The notes: generated by a model not told the origin, from the sequence alone. Positions 44,344 to 52,396 are shown, counted from the first letter of the stretch. The stretch: 64,000 nt of DNA from Cellulosimicrobium terreum (GCA_014803435.1 JACYFD010000003.1:386159-450158); one strand, 5' to 3'. Numbers and translations: made by a program.

Positions 44344-44417
44344 CCTCCGGCCGGACAGGTCGCGACTCGTGACGAATGTCCTCGGTCCGGGCGTAGGTCC
44401 GGTGGTTGGGTGGTCCC

Positions 44418-45380
44418 ATGGCGAATCTCGAGATCGACTCGCTGACCAAGTCCTACGGATCAGTCCACGCGTTGCGCGGCACGTCGTTCGACGTGCGCGC
44501 CGGTGAGATCTTCGGCTTCGTCGGCTCCAACGGCGCAGGCAAGACCACGACGATGCGCATCACGCTCGGCGTGCTGGCCACCGACTCCGGCGAGGTGCGC
44601 TGGGACGGGCGCCCGCTCGACCTGGCCGCACGACGCCGCATCGGCTACATGCCGGAGGAGCGCGGGCTGTACCCGCGCATGCGGGTCGGCGACCAGCTCA
44701 CCTACCTCGCCCGGCTGCACGGCCTGTCCGCGCACGACGCCCAGCAGGCGACGGAGCGCTGGACCGAGACGCTGGGCGTCGACGCCCGCCGCGGCGACGA
44801 GGTGCAGAAGCTCTCGCTCGGCAACCAGCAGCGCGTCCAGCTCGCCGCCGCCCTCACGCACGACCCTGACCTGCTCGTGCTCGACGAGCCCTTCTCGGGC
44901 CTCGACCCCGTGGCCGTCGACGTCATGAGCGGCGTGCTGCGCGACCGCGCCGACGCCGGCGTCCCCGTCGTGTTCTCCTCCCACCAGCTCGACCTCGTCG
45001 AACGGCTCTGCGACCGCGTCGGGATCATCAAGGACGGCGCGATGGTCGAGGTGGGCACCATCGACGAGCTGCGCCGCACCGAGACCGACCGCTGGGTCGT
45101 GGACGGCGCGCCCGGCGCCACGTGGATCGGGGCCGTGCCCGACGCGCGGGCCGTCAGCCTCGAAGGACCACGGACCGTCGTCGAGCTCCCGCCCGGAGGC
45201 GGTCGGGACGGACATGGCCGCGAGCAGGACGTGCTGCGGGCCGCCCTCGCCGCCGGGCCCGTGCACGAGTTCTCCCTCGTCCGCCCCTCTCTCACCGAGC
45301 TGTACCGCGACGTGGTGAGCAGCCCGGCGGACGAGACCACGACCGAGACGACCCAGGTGAACGCGGAGGTGTCGGCATGA
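44418..45380 (+). CDS. ABC transporter ATPase, NatA-like
   Basis: 320-residue ATPase of an ABC-2 type exporter. Walker A VGSNGAGKTTT (about 36-46), signature LSLGNQQRVQLAAAL, Walker B LLVLDEPFSGLDP and the switch histidine VFSSHQLD are all present. The signature without SGGQ is typical of the NatA group. Domain after residue 220 is the extended C-terminus of this family. Stop overlaps the permease start (ATGA), so the two form a coupled unit. Substrate is unknown; Na+ or drug export are family suggestions. Confidence 0.92.
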   Translation: MANLEIDSLTKSYGSVHALRGTSFDVRAGEIFGFVGSNGAGKTTTMRITLGVLATDSGEVRWDGRPLDLAARRRIGYMPEERGLYPRMRVGDQLTYLARLHGLSAHDAQQATERWTETLGVDARRGDEVQKLSLGNQQRVQLAAALTHDPDLLVLDEPFSGLDPVAVDVMSGVLRDRADAGVPVVFSSHQLDLVERLCDRVGIIKDGAMVEVGTIDELRRTETDRWVVDGAPGATWIGAVPDARAVSLEGPRTVVELPPGGGRDGHGREQDVLRAALAAGPVHEFSLVRPSLTELYRDVVSSPADETTTETTQVNAEVSA

Positions 45381-46609
45381 GCGCGAACGGACAGCCCGCC
45401 GTCGGGCAGGGAACCACCATGTCGACCTGGGGCGCGATCCGCCTCGTCGCGGGGCGCGAGATCTCGACACGCCTGCGCTCCAAGTCGTTCGTGTGGCTCA
45501 CGGTGATCCTCGTCGCCGCGGTCGTGCTGGGCGGGGTCGTGCTGAACCTCGCCGGCTCGTCGGACCCGGAGGCCGAGCGCGTGGGCCTGACCCCCGCCGC
45601 CGCCGAGCTCGCGGACCCGATCACGTCGACCGGCGACGCGCTGGGCACGCAGGTCGAGACGGTCGCCGTCCCGGACGACGCCGCGGGCGAGGATCAGGTG
45701 CGCGACGGCGACCTCGACGCGCTGGTCACGGGCACGGGCGCCGACCTGACCGTCGTCGTCGACACCGAGCTGTCGACCGGGCTCACCGCGGTGTTCACGA
45801 CGCTCGCGCAGCAGACCGCGCTGTCCGACGCCATCGCGGGGCTGGGCGGCGACCCCGCGCAGGTGGCCGGCGACATGGCGACCGCCGAGCCCGAGGTGCG
45901 CACCATCGGCGAGGCGAGCGAGTTCGACCCCGCCCGCTACATCACCGGCCTCGTCACCGGGATCCTGCTCTTCATGTCCATCATGATCAGCGGCCAGCTC
46001 ATCGCCCAGGGCGTCGTCGAGGAGAAGACGAGCCGCGTCGTCGAGCTGCTGCTCGCGACCGTGCGGCCGTGGCAGCTCATGGCGGGCAAGGTGCTCGGCA
46101 TCGGGACCGTGGGGCTGGGGCAGGTCGCGCTGGTCGTGATCGCGGGCGCGGGTACGGCGCTGGGCCTCGGGCTGGTCGACACGTCGACGATCGACCTCGG
46201 TGCCGCCGCGGCGTGGGCGCTCGTCTGGTTCGTCGTCGGGTTCGTCAGCTACGCGCTGCTCATGGCCGGGCTCGGTGCCCTGGTCTCGCGCCAGGAGGAC
46301 GTGGGTGCGGTCACGACCCCGGTCACGTTCCTCATGATCGTGCCGTACATCCTCGGGATCTCCGTCGCGCCGTGGGCCCCGGACAACCCGCTCGTCGTGT
46401 GGCTGTCCTACGTCCCGCTGTGCTCGCCGCTGCTGATGCCCGTGCGCATCGCGCTCGGCAGCGCGGAGACGTGGGAGGCGCTGCTCGCGCTGGGCCTCTC
46501 GCTCGCCGTCATCCCGGTGCTCGTGTGGCTCGCGGCGAAGATCTACTCCAACGCCGTCCTGCGCACCGGTGCCCGCGTGAAGCTCAAGGACGCCCTGCGC
46601 ACGACGTAG
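45377..46609 (+). CDS. ABC-2 type permease, NatB-like
   Basis: 410-residue permease of the ABC2_membrane_3 type. One helix near the N-terminus (about 38-60, FVWLTVILVAAVVLGGVVLNL) precedes a long extracytoplasmic domain (about 62-190, VSDP-like, rich in Asp/Thr), then five to six helices at about 195-390. The VVEEKTSRVVELLLATVRPWQLMAGKVLG segment is the coupling helix contacting the ATPase. It pairs with the upstream ATPase. Its stop codon is the first three bases of a REP-like repeat region. Confidence 0.9.
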   Translation: MSANGQPAVGQGTTMSTWGAIRLVAGREISTRLRSKSFVWLTVILVAAVVLGGVVLNLAGSSDPEAERVGLTPAAAELADPITSTGDALGTQVETVAVPDDAAGEDQVRDGDLDALVTGTGADLTVVVDTELSTGLTAVFTTLAQQTALSDAIAGLGGDPAQVAGDMATAEPEVRTIGEASEFDPARYITGLVTGILLFMSIMISGQLIAQGVVEEKTSRVVELLLATVRPWQLMAGKVLGIGTVGLGQVALVVIAGAGTALGLGLVDTSTIDLGAAAAWALVWFVVGFVSYALLMAGLGALVSRQEDVGAVTTPVTFLMIVPYILGISVAPWAPDNPLVVWLSYVPLCSPLLMPVRIALGSAETWEALLALGLSLAVIPVLVWLAAKIYSNAVLRTGARVKLKDALRTT

Positions 46610-46690
46610 TACCGCAGTCCCCCGAGGTGGTGCCGCAGTCCCCGGAGGCACTACCTCGGCGGACTGCCGTACCACCTCGGCGCGCGGTGG
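46607..46690. repeat. REP-like intergenic repeat, copy 1
   Basis: Starts at the stop codon of the permease as TAGTACCGCAGTCC and continues with alternating forward and inverted units (GTGGTGCCGCAGTCC, then GGCACTACCTCGGCGGACTG and GTACCACCTCGGCG). The inverted units can form hairpins. The same 14-base opening and the same unit GGTACTACCTCG recur at 48556. Confidence 0.65.
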
Positions 46691-46704
46691 CGCCGTCAAG
46701 AGTC

Positions 46705-46737
46705 TTGACATCGAGACATGTCGAGTACCCTCACGAC
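46705..46737 (+). promoter_or_regulatory. Leaderless promoter and operator of the MarR gene
   Basis: TTGACA (46705-46710) and TACCCT (46726-46731) are separated by 15 nt, somewhat short. The ATG at 46738 follows by 6 nt and there is no ribosome site, so the mRNA is probably leaderless. The palindrome GACATGTC (46715-46722) sits between the two hexamers and is a candidate site for autorepression. Confidence 0.5.
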
Positions 46738-47259
46738 ATGGAGCAGCAGGACGACGCGCGGCCCGGCGAGCGCCCCGACGAGGTGGACCGGATCGTCGCG
46801 GCATGGCAGCGCGAGCGGCCCGACCTCGACGTCGAGCCCCTCACCGTCTTCTCCCGGGTCGACCGGCTCGCGCGCCATCTCGACCGGGCACGCCGCACCG
46901 CCTTCGCGCGCGGCCACCTCGAGACGTGGGAGTTCGACGTCCTCTCCGCGCTGCGCCGCGCAGGACAGCCCTACCGCCTGTCCCCCGGCGCGCTCGTCAC
47001 CCAGACCCTCGTGACCAGCGGCACCATGACCAACCGCATCGACCGGCTGGAGTCGCGCGGGCTCGTCGTGCGCCTCCGCTCCCCCGACGACCGCCGCGGC
47101 GTCCTCGTCGAGCTGACGGCCGACGGCCTCGGTCGCGTCGACACCGCCATGACGGACCTGCTCACGGTCGAGGCCCAGATCCTCGACGCGCTCGAGCCCG
47201 GGGAACGCCCTGCTCTCGCGGCACTCCTGCGTACAGTCGTGGGACAGTTCGACGACTGA
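46738..47259 (+). CDS. MarR family regulator
   Basis: 173-residue MarR-type regulator. The winged-helix region is HLETWEFDVLSALRRAG...LSPGALVTQTLVTSGTMTNRIDRLESRGLVVRLRSPDDRRGVLVELT, with the conserved DxRxG-like DDRRG in the wing (about 108-120). It precedes an MFS exporter gene by 12 nt and is probably its regulator. The start ATG lacks a ribosome site and follows a -10-like hexamer, fitting leaderless translation. Confidence 0.92.
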   Translation: MEQQDDARPGERPDEVDRIVAAWQRERPDLDVEPLTVFSRVDRLARHLDRARRTAFARGHLETWEFDVLSALRRAGQPYRLSPGALVTQTLVTSGTMTNRIDRLESRGLVVRLRSPDDRRGVLVELTADGLGRVDTAMTDLLTVEAQILDALEPGERPALAALLRTVVGQFDD

Positions 47260-47271
47260 TCGGCAGGTCCC

Positions 47272-48558
47272 ATGACGACGCCCGGGCGCAGGAACGGCTT
47301 CCGCGGCGGGATCGACGGCGTGCTCCTCGTCGCCGTCCTGCTGGTCGCGGTCAACCTGCGCGCCCCGCTCACCGCGGTACCGCCCGTCGTGGCCGACATC
47401 GCCGCCGACCTCCACCTCACCGCCGCCGCCGCGGGGCTGCTCACCGGCATCCCCGTCCTGTGCTTCGCGCTCGCGACCCCCGCCGTCGCGGGGATCCTCG
47501 GCCGGTCGTCGCTGCGCACCGCGGTCGCGGTGGCGCTCGCGCTCGTCCTCGTCGGCACCCTGCTGCGCTCGGCCGACCTCTCCGGCGCCGCCCCGGGGCT
47601 CGGCTACGGCGGGACGTTCGCGGGGACCGTGCTCCTCGGGCTCGGGATCACGACGGCGAACCTCGCCGTCCCGATGATCGCGCAGCGCGACTTCCCGGGG
47701 CACGTCGGCACCGTGACCGGCCTGTACACGGCGGCGATCAACGTCGGCACCGTCGCGACGACGGCGCTGACGGCCCCGCTCGCGTCCGTGATCGGCTGGA
47801 GGTGGGCGCTCGCGTCGTGGGGCGTGCTCGCGGTCGTCGCCCTGGTGTGGTGGCTGCGCGTCGTCCCGCGCGAGCCCGTCCGTGCCCCGACCCGGCCCGG
47901 ACGCGACCCCGCGGCCGGGCCGACCGGTCCCGCGGCGTCGGGCAGCGACCCGGGACGAGCACGCTCCGGCCGTGACCGGCACGTGCTGCGGATGCCGTTC
48001 ACGTGGGGGCTGTGCGCGATGTTCGCGCTGCAGTCGTCGAGCTTCTACGCGCTCACCGCCTGGCTCCCGCTGATCCTCGAGGACCTCGCGGGCATCCCGG
48101 CCGCCGCGTCGGGCGGCGCGGCGTCGCTGTTCCAGGGCTTCGCGATCGTGGGCGGGCTCGCGGTCCCGCTCGCTGCGCGCAGGCTGTCGATGCGCACGAC
48201 GTTCGCCGGGATCGCCTTCCTGTGGATCCTCCTGCCCGCGGGCCTGCTCGTCGCGCCCGGCGCCTGGGCCGTGTGGGCGGCGGCGGCCGGGATCGCGCAG
48301 GCGGCGAACTTCGTCGTGATCTTCACGCTCGTCGCGCAGCACTACCCGACGCTGCGGCTCGGCCGGCAGGCGTCGGCGTCCGTGCAGTCCATCGGGTACT
48401 GCTTCGCCGCCGTCGCGCCGACCGCGGCCGGCGCCCTGCACACCGTGACGGGCACGTGGACGACGCCGGTCGCCGCCGTCCTCGGCGCCCTGCTCGCCAT
48501 GACGGTGATCGGCCTCGTCCTCACAGGCCGCACCGCCCCGCCCACCCCGCCGAGGTAG
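47272..48558 (+). CDS. MFS transporter, CynX/NimT type
   Basis: 428-residue, twelve-helix MFS transporter. The N-terminus GVLLVAVLLVAVNLRAPLTAVPPVV is diagnostic of the CynX/NimT group (cyanate and nitroimidazole transport in E. coli); a matching half begins after a cytoplasmic loop at about 200-235 rich in Pro/Arg/Gly. Substrate not predictable. It follows the MarR gene by 12 nt, so an efflux role under MarR control is likely. Its stop TAG is embedded in a REP-like repeat. Confidence 0.9.
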   Translation: MTTPGRRNGFRGGIDGVLLVAVLLVAVNLRAPLTAVPPVVADIAADLHLTAAAAGLLTGIPVLCFALATPAVAGILGRSSLRTAVAVALALVLVGTLLRSADLSGAAPGLGYGGTFAGTVLLGLGITTANLAVPMIAQRDFPGHVGTVTGLYTAAINVGTVATTALTAPLASVIGWRWALASWGVLAVVALVWWLRVVPREPVRAPTRPGRDPAAGPTGPAASGSDPGRARSGRDRHVLRMPFTWGLCAMFALQSSSFYALTAWLPLILEDLAGIPAAASGGAASLFQGFAIVGGLAVPLAARRLSMRTTFAGIAFLWILLPAGLLVAPGAWAVWAAAAGIAQAANFVVIFTLVAQHYPTLRLGRQASASVQSIGYCFAAVAPTAAGALHTVTGTWTTPVAAVLGALLAMTVIGLVLTGRTAPPTPPR

Positions 48559-48645
48559 TACCGCAGTCCGCCGCCTCAGCCACCGCGGTACTCCCTCGCG
48601 GGACCGGGGTACTGCCTCGCGGACCGGGTACTACCTCGGCGAAAC
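48556..48645. repeat. REP-like intergenic repeat, copy 2
   Basis: Begins at the stop codon of the MFS gene as TAGTACCGCAGTCC, identical for 14 bases to the repeat at 46607, then carries three degenerate units GGTACTCCCTCGCGGGAC, GGTACTGCCTCGCGGAC and GGTACTACCTCGGCG. The units alternate orientation as in bacterial REP sequences. No transposase is nearby. Confidence 0.65.
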
Positions 48646-48647
48646 CG

Positions 48648-48718
48648 TTGACGACCTCTCGGCACATGTTTATGGTGTACACATCGCTTATGGCATACAC
48701 GCAGTGTGCGTCGCACAC
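48648..48718 (+). promoter_or_regulatory. Promoter and operators of the DrrAB-like exporter operon
   Basis: TTGACG (48648-48653) and TATGGT (48671-48676) have a 17-nt spacer. A 13-bp direct repeat TTATGG(tg/ca)TACAC starts at 48670 and 48688, 18 bp apart, overlapping the -10. A 15-bp perfect palindrome GTGTGCG-T-CGCACAC lies at 48704-48718 in the leader. Either element may be the site of the TetR regulator encoded downstream. Confidence 0.6.
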
Positions 48719-48748
48719 AGGACATGCCGCCGACCGAAGGAGAGGGCG

Positions 48749-49696
48749 ATGACCGAACCGATGATCACCGTGCAGGGCCTCAGGAAGTCCTACGGGGACC
48801 ACGCCGTGCTGCGCGGCGTGGACCTCGAGGTCCGCCGCGGCGAGATCTTCGCGCTGCTGGGACCCAACGGCGCGGGCAAGACCACGGCCGTCAACATCCT
48901 GACGACCCTCGTCGCCCCGGACGCCGGCCGGGCACGCGTCGCCGGGGCCGACGTCGTGCGCGAGGCCGCCCGGGTTCGCTCGGCCATCGCGCTGACCGGC
49001 CAGTACGCGTCCGTCGACGACTTCCAGACCGGCACCGAGAACCTCGTCATGATGGGCGAGCTCGCCCACCTCCCCCGGCGCCGGGTCCGCGCACGGGCGA
49101 CCGAGCTCCTCGAGCGGTTCGACCTCACCGGCGCCGCCGACCGCCGCGTCGCGACCTACTCCGGCGGCATGCGCCGTCGGCTCGACCTCGCGATCAGCCT
49201 CGTCTCCGAACCGGCGGTCCTGGTCCTCGACGAGCCGACGACCGGCCTCGACCCCGCCTCGCGCTCCCAGCTCTGGGAGGTCGTGCGCGGGCTCGCCGCC
49301 GACGGGACGACGGTGCTGCTCACCACCCAGTACCTCGAGGAGGCCGACCGTCTCGCCGACACGATCGCCGTCCTGCACGACGGACGGGTGGCGGCGCGCG
49401 GGACCGCGACCGAGCTCAAGTCGCTCGTCGCGGGCGACCACGTGCGCGTGGCGTTCGAGGACCGCGCGAGCCTCGCGACCGCTCTGGGCCTCGCTCCCGG
49501 TCTCGGGCTCTCCGACGCGACGGGCGACGACAAGGAGCTGGCGCTCACCGCCCCCAGCGCCGACCCCGTCCGCACCATCCGGGACGTCCTGTCCGCCGCC
49601 GACACCCACCACCTCGCCGTGACCGGGGTCAGCGTCGTCAAGCCGACGCTCGACGACGTCTTCCTCGCCCTCACCTCGAAGGAGAACGCACGATGA
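48749..49696 (+). CDS. ABC transporter ATPase, DrrA-like
   Basis: 315-residue daunorubicin-resistance-type ATPase. Walker A LLGPNGAGKTTAV (about 35-47), the family-specific TGQYASVDDFQTGTENLVMMG, signature YSGGMRRRLDLAISLV, Walker B LVLDEPTTGLDP and TTQYLEEADRLAD are all present, as is the DrrA C-terminal domain ending VVKPTLDDVFLALT. GAAGGAGAGG stands before the ATG. The stop overlaps the permease start (ATGA). Export of a drug or lipid is likely; the compound is unknown. Confidence 0.95.
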   Translation: MTEPMITVQGLRKSYGDHAVLRGVDLEVRRGEIFALLGPNGAGKTTAVNILTTLVAPDAGRARVAGADVVREAARVRSAIALTGQYASVDDFQTGTENLVMMGELAHLPRRRVRARATELLERFDLTGAADRRVATYSGGMRRRLDLAISLVSEPAVLVLDEPTTGLDPASRSQLWEVVRGLAADGTTVLLTTQYLEEADRLADTIAVLHDGRVAARGTATELKSLVAGDHVRVAFEDRASLATALGLAPGLGLSDATGDDKELALTAPSADPVRTIRDVLSAADTHHLAVTGVSVVKPTLDDVFLALTSKENAR

Positions 49697-50526
49697 CCAC
49701 CACGACCAGCACGTCACCGCTCCCCACCCGCGCCCCTGCCCGGGTCGTCGCGCCCTCGCACCCGGGCCCGACCTCCGCGCTGCGGGACGTCCGCACCATG
49801 GTCACGCGCGAGACGCGGCGACAGCTTCGCAGCGTCGACGGCCTGATCACGGCACTCGTCCTGCCGGTCGCGATCATGCTCGTGTTCGTCGTGATCTTCG
49901 GCGGGGCGATCTCCGGGGGCAGCGGCGACTACATCGACTACGTCGTGCCGGGCGTGCTGATCATGTGCCTCGGGTTCGGCTCCGCCACTGCGGCGACCGC
50001 CGTCTCCCAGGACATGACGAGCGGCACGATCGACCGGTTCAAGACCCTCCCGATCTTCGGCCCGTCGTCGCTGTGGGGGCACGTGATCGCGAGCGTCGCC
50101 CGCAACCTCGTGTCTGCCACCGTCGTGGTGGGCGTCGCGATCGCCCTGGGCTTCCGGCCCGACGCCGACCCGCTGGGCTGGGTCGCCGTCGTCGCCTACG
50201 CCGCGTTCGCCGTGCTCGCGTTCACCTGGCTCAGCGCGATGCTCGGGCTCGTGATGAGCGTCGAGGCGTCGCAGCAGGTCACCATGATCTTCCTGTTCGT
50301 GCCCTACCTGAGCTCAGGTTTCGTCCCGGTCGACACGATGCCGACGTGGCTGCACGGGTTCGCCGAGCACCAGCCGTTCACGCCGATCATCGAGACCATG
50401 CGCGGCCTGCTCTCCGGCTCCGTCGACGGCACCACCGCGGCCGCGGCGATCGCCTGGCTCACCGGCACCCTCGTCGTGTCGTGCGTCGCCGGCTCCGTCC
50501 TCTACCGGCGTCGGACGGCGCGCTGA
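49693..50526 (+). CDS. ABC-2 type permease, DrrB-like
   Basis: 277-residue permease with six helices (first at about 50-72, ITALVLPVAIMLVFVVIFG) and the DrrB segment VSQDMTSGTIDRFKTLPIFGPSSLWGHV that docks on the ATPase. Also shows PYLSSGFVPVDTMPTWLHGFAEHQPFTPIIETMRGLL, diagnostic for this family. Translationally coupled to the ATPase gene. A large inverted repeat and a TetR gene follow. Confidence 0.95.
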   Translation: MTTTTSTSPLPTRAPARVVAPSHPGPTSALRDVRTMVTRETRRQLRSVDGLITALVLPVAIMLVFVVIFGGAISGGSGDYIDYVVPGVLIMCLGFGSATAATAVSQDMTSGTIDRFKTLPIFGPSSLWGHVIASVARNLVSATVVVGVAIALGFRPDADPLGWVAVVAYAAFAVLAFTWLSAMLGLVMSVEASQQVTMIFLFVPYLSSGFVPVDTMPTWLHGFAEHQPFTPIIETMRGLLSGSVDGTTAAAAIAWLTGTLVVSCVAGSVLYRRRTAR

Positions 50527-50547
50527 ACGCACGCTGACCCGCCCGCC

Positions 50548-50601
50548 GACCAGGTGGTCCTGGTGCGTCCCGCCCCGCGGACGCACCAGGACCACCTGGT
50601 C
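50548..50601. repeat. 23-bp perfect inverted repeat between exporter and TetR genes
   Basis: Left arm 50548-50570 (begins GACCAGGTGGTCCTGG) and right arm 50579-50601 are exact reverse complements over 23 bp, with an 8-nt spacer cgccccgc. Each arm contains GACCA-GG-TGGTC, itself a short inverted repeat. It lies 22 nt after the permease stop and 25 nt before the TetR start. It could be a terminator, a double TetR operator, or both. Confidence 0.85.
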
Positions 50602-50625
50602 GTACGCTCAGGAGAAGATGGACCC

Positions 50626-51666
50626 ATGACGGACGCACCCGACCTCCCGCCCCGGCTCGCCCTCGCGTGGGGCGTCGCCGAGCGACCGGAGCGAGCGCCC
50701 AAGCGCGAGCTGAGCATCGAGCGCATCGTCGAGGCGGCGATCGACATCGCCGACGCCGACGGGCTGGGCGCCGTCTCGATGGCGAAGGTCGCCCAGCGGC
50801 TCGGGTTCACCACCATGTCGCTCTACCGGTACGTGACGAGCAAGGACGATCTCCTGCTCCTCATGCAGGAGGCCGCGCTCGACGTCGAGTACCCGCCCGC
50901 GCACGAGCCGCCCGACTGGCGCGCCGAGCTGCGCGAGTGGGCCCAGTTCACGATGGCGGTGTTCGCGTCCCACCCGTGGTTCCTCGACATCCCGATCACG
51001 GGCGCACCCCTCACGCCGAACAACCTGCGCGGTGCCGACCGCGGGCTCCGCGCCCTGCGGTCCACACCGCTCGACGAGGAGGAGATGATGTCGGTCATCC
51101 TGCTCGTGAGCGGGTACGCGCGGAACGCGGCCCGGCTCCAGACCGACCTCGCGCGGGCGGGCGGCGACCGCATCGACGAGGCCGTCCTCGGCGGGGGGCA
51201 CGACGACGTCCTGCTCGGTCTGGTCGACGAGGTCCGCTTCCCGTACCTGCGCCCGCTCGTGGAGTCCGGCTCGTACGCCGGCGAGGGTCAGATCGACGAC
51301 ACGGCGTGGGGCCTCGAACGCGTGCTCGACGGCATGGCGGTCTATGTCGACGCCCGAGCCGCCGGCGCGCCGGGTGCCGGGCACGACTTCCGCGCGGCAG
51401 CCCCGACGCCCGCCGACGGCACGACGGTCCGCGCGTCGGGCGCGGGCGCGCCGGGGGTGGACGCCGTCGACGCCGTCGCACCGGTCGAGGTGTCCGTGCA
51501 CGTCAAGGACCCGAAGGTCAAGAAGGCGACGCTTCGTCGTCGTGACGCGGAGCGTGCCGTGCGCGAGGCCCAGAAGAAGCTCCGCGAGCTCGAGAAGGCA
51601 GTCCGCGAGGCGCAGAAGGCCGAGCACGAGGCGGTCCGCACCGCGGCCGACCGGTCGCGCGCCTGA
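50626..51666 (+). CDS. TetR family regulator with coiled-coil tail
   Basis: 346 residues. The TetR DNA-binding domain is at about 27-72 (LSIERIVEAAIDIADADGLGAVSMAKVAQRLGFTTMSLYRYVTSKDDLLLLM) and the TetR_C_1-type ligand domain at about 85-235. A disordered Ala/Gly/Pro stretch (240-285) leads to a highly charged coiled coil (about 290-340, KKATLRRRDAERAVREAQKKLRELEKAVREAQKAEHEAV), unusual for TetR proteins, which are mostly near 200 residues. It follows the DrrAB-like exporter, the usual place for its repressor. AGGAGAAG stands 8 nt before the ATG. Confidence 0.9.
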   Translation: MTDAPDLPPRLALAWGVAERPERAPKRELSIERIVEAAIDIADADGLGAVSMAKVAQRLGFTTMSLYRYVTSKDDLLLLMQEAALDVEYPPAHEPPDWRAELREWAQFTMAVFASHPWFLDIPITGAPLTPNNLRGADRGLRALRSTPLDEEEMMSVILLVSGYARNAARLQTDLARAGGDRIDEAVLGGGHDDVLLGLVDEVRFPYLRPLVESGSYAGEGQIDDTAWGLERVLDGMAVYVDARAAGAPGAGHDFRAAAPTPADGTTVRASGAGAPGVDAVDAVAPVEVSVHVKDPKVKKATLRRRDAERAVREAQKKLRELEKAVREAQKAEHEAVRTAADRSRA

Positions 51667-51705
51667 CGCTCCCCGGCCGACACCGGCCCCGGCCCGACCC
51701 CGAGA

Positions 51706-52308
51706 TCACTCGGTGAGCGCGAAGCCCGTGGTCCACGAGGTCTTCTCGGCGGCCGCGAGGGTGAGCTGGAGGAAGCCGAGGGCCTCGAGCTCGTGGGCCC
51801 GCCGGAGCGAACCGGCGTCGACCACGCGCACCCCGGTGATCGCGCCCGCGAGCGCAGCCTTGGCCTCGGCGTCGTCGCCCGCGACGAGGACCGTCGTCGG
51901 GAGCGGGCCGACCTGACCGGACGCGAGCGTGGCCGCGAACGTCGTGTTGAAGGCCTTGAGGACGCGGGCGCCGGGGACGCGCTCCTGGATCTCGGCGGCG
52001 GCGGACGACCCGGCAGGAACGACCAGCGAGTCGAACGTGGTGAAGTCGAGCGGGTTCGTGATGTCCACGAGCACCGTGCCGTCGAGGCGGCCGGCGTAGG
52101 CGTCGAGGACGTCCGCGACCGCGGCGTAGGGAAGCGCGAGGACGACGACGTCGCCGGCGATCTCGTCGCCGACGCGGCCGGCCGTGGCGCGGGGGTCGAC
52201 CTCGGTCGCCTCGCGCGTGAGGACCTGCACGGAGCTGCCTGCGGCGAGCGCGAGCCCGGTGATGGCGGAACCCATGTTCCCGGCCCCGATGATCGTGATG
52301 CTGCTCAT
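51706..52308 (-). CDS. NADP oxidoreductase, F420-dependent type
   Basis: 200-residue protein of the F420H2:NADP+ oxidoreductase (F420_oxidored) family. The N-terminal NADP-binding motif is ITIIGAGNMGSAITGLALAAG; VVLALPYAAVADVL and VDITNPLDF follow, and KAFNTTFA marks the family's central helix. Members with this length reduce NADP+ or act on unknown substrates, so F420 use is not certain. It is divergent from a MarR gene with a palindrome between them, which suggests induction by the compound sensed by that MarR. Confidence 0.85.
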   Translation of the reverse strand: MSSITIIGAGNMGSAITGLALAAGSSVQVLTREATEVDPRATAGRVGDEIAGDVVVLALPYAAVADVLDAYAGRLDGTVLVDITNPLDFTTFDSLVVPAGSSAAAEIQERVPGARVLKAFNTTFAATLASGQVGPLPTTVLVAGDDAEAKAALAGAITGVRVVDAGSLRRAHELEALGFLQLTLAAAEKTSWTTGFALTE

Positions 52309-52343
52309 GGTGTCTTCCCTTCGCGCGCCGGCCGCGACCGGCT

Positions 52344-52396
52344 TTGATTGTTGCTACAACTATCAAGGTAGGCGCGTATACTTGTAGCGTCAACTG
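52344..52396. promoter_or_regulatory. MarR operator and divergent promoters
   Basis: A 23-bp near-perfect palindrome TTGATTGTTG-CTA-CAACTATCAA (52344-52366, one mismatch) lies between the divergent genes; a related TTGTAGCGTCAAC follows at 52382-52394. On the minus strand TTGACG (52396-52391) and TACCTT (17-nt spacer) form a promoter for the oxidoreductase gene. On the plus strand TATACT (52377-52382) is a -10 for the MarR gene. This AT-rich patch stands out from its surroundings. Confidence 0.65.

Noticed and set aside
46607-48645. CRISPR array
   Set aside because: The repeats are short, degenerate, in mixed orientation and without regular spacers; no cas genes are present.
50548-50601. Insertion-sequence ends
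   Set aside because: Only 8 nt separate the arms, there is no transposase and no target duplication is visible.
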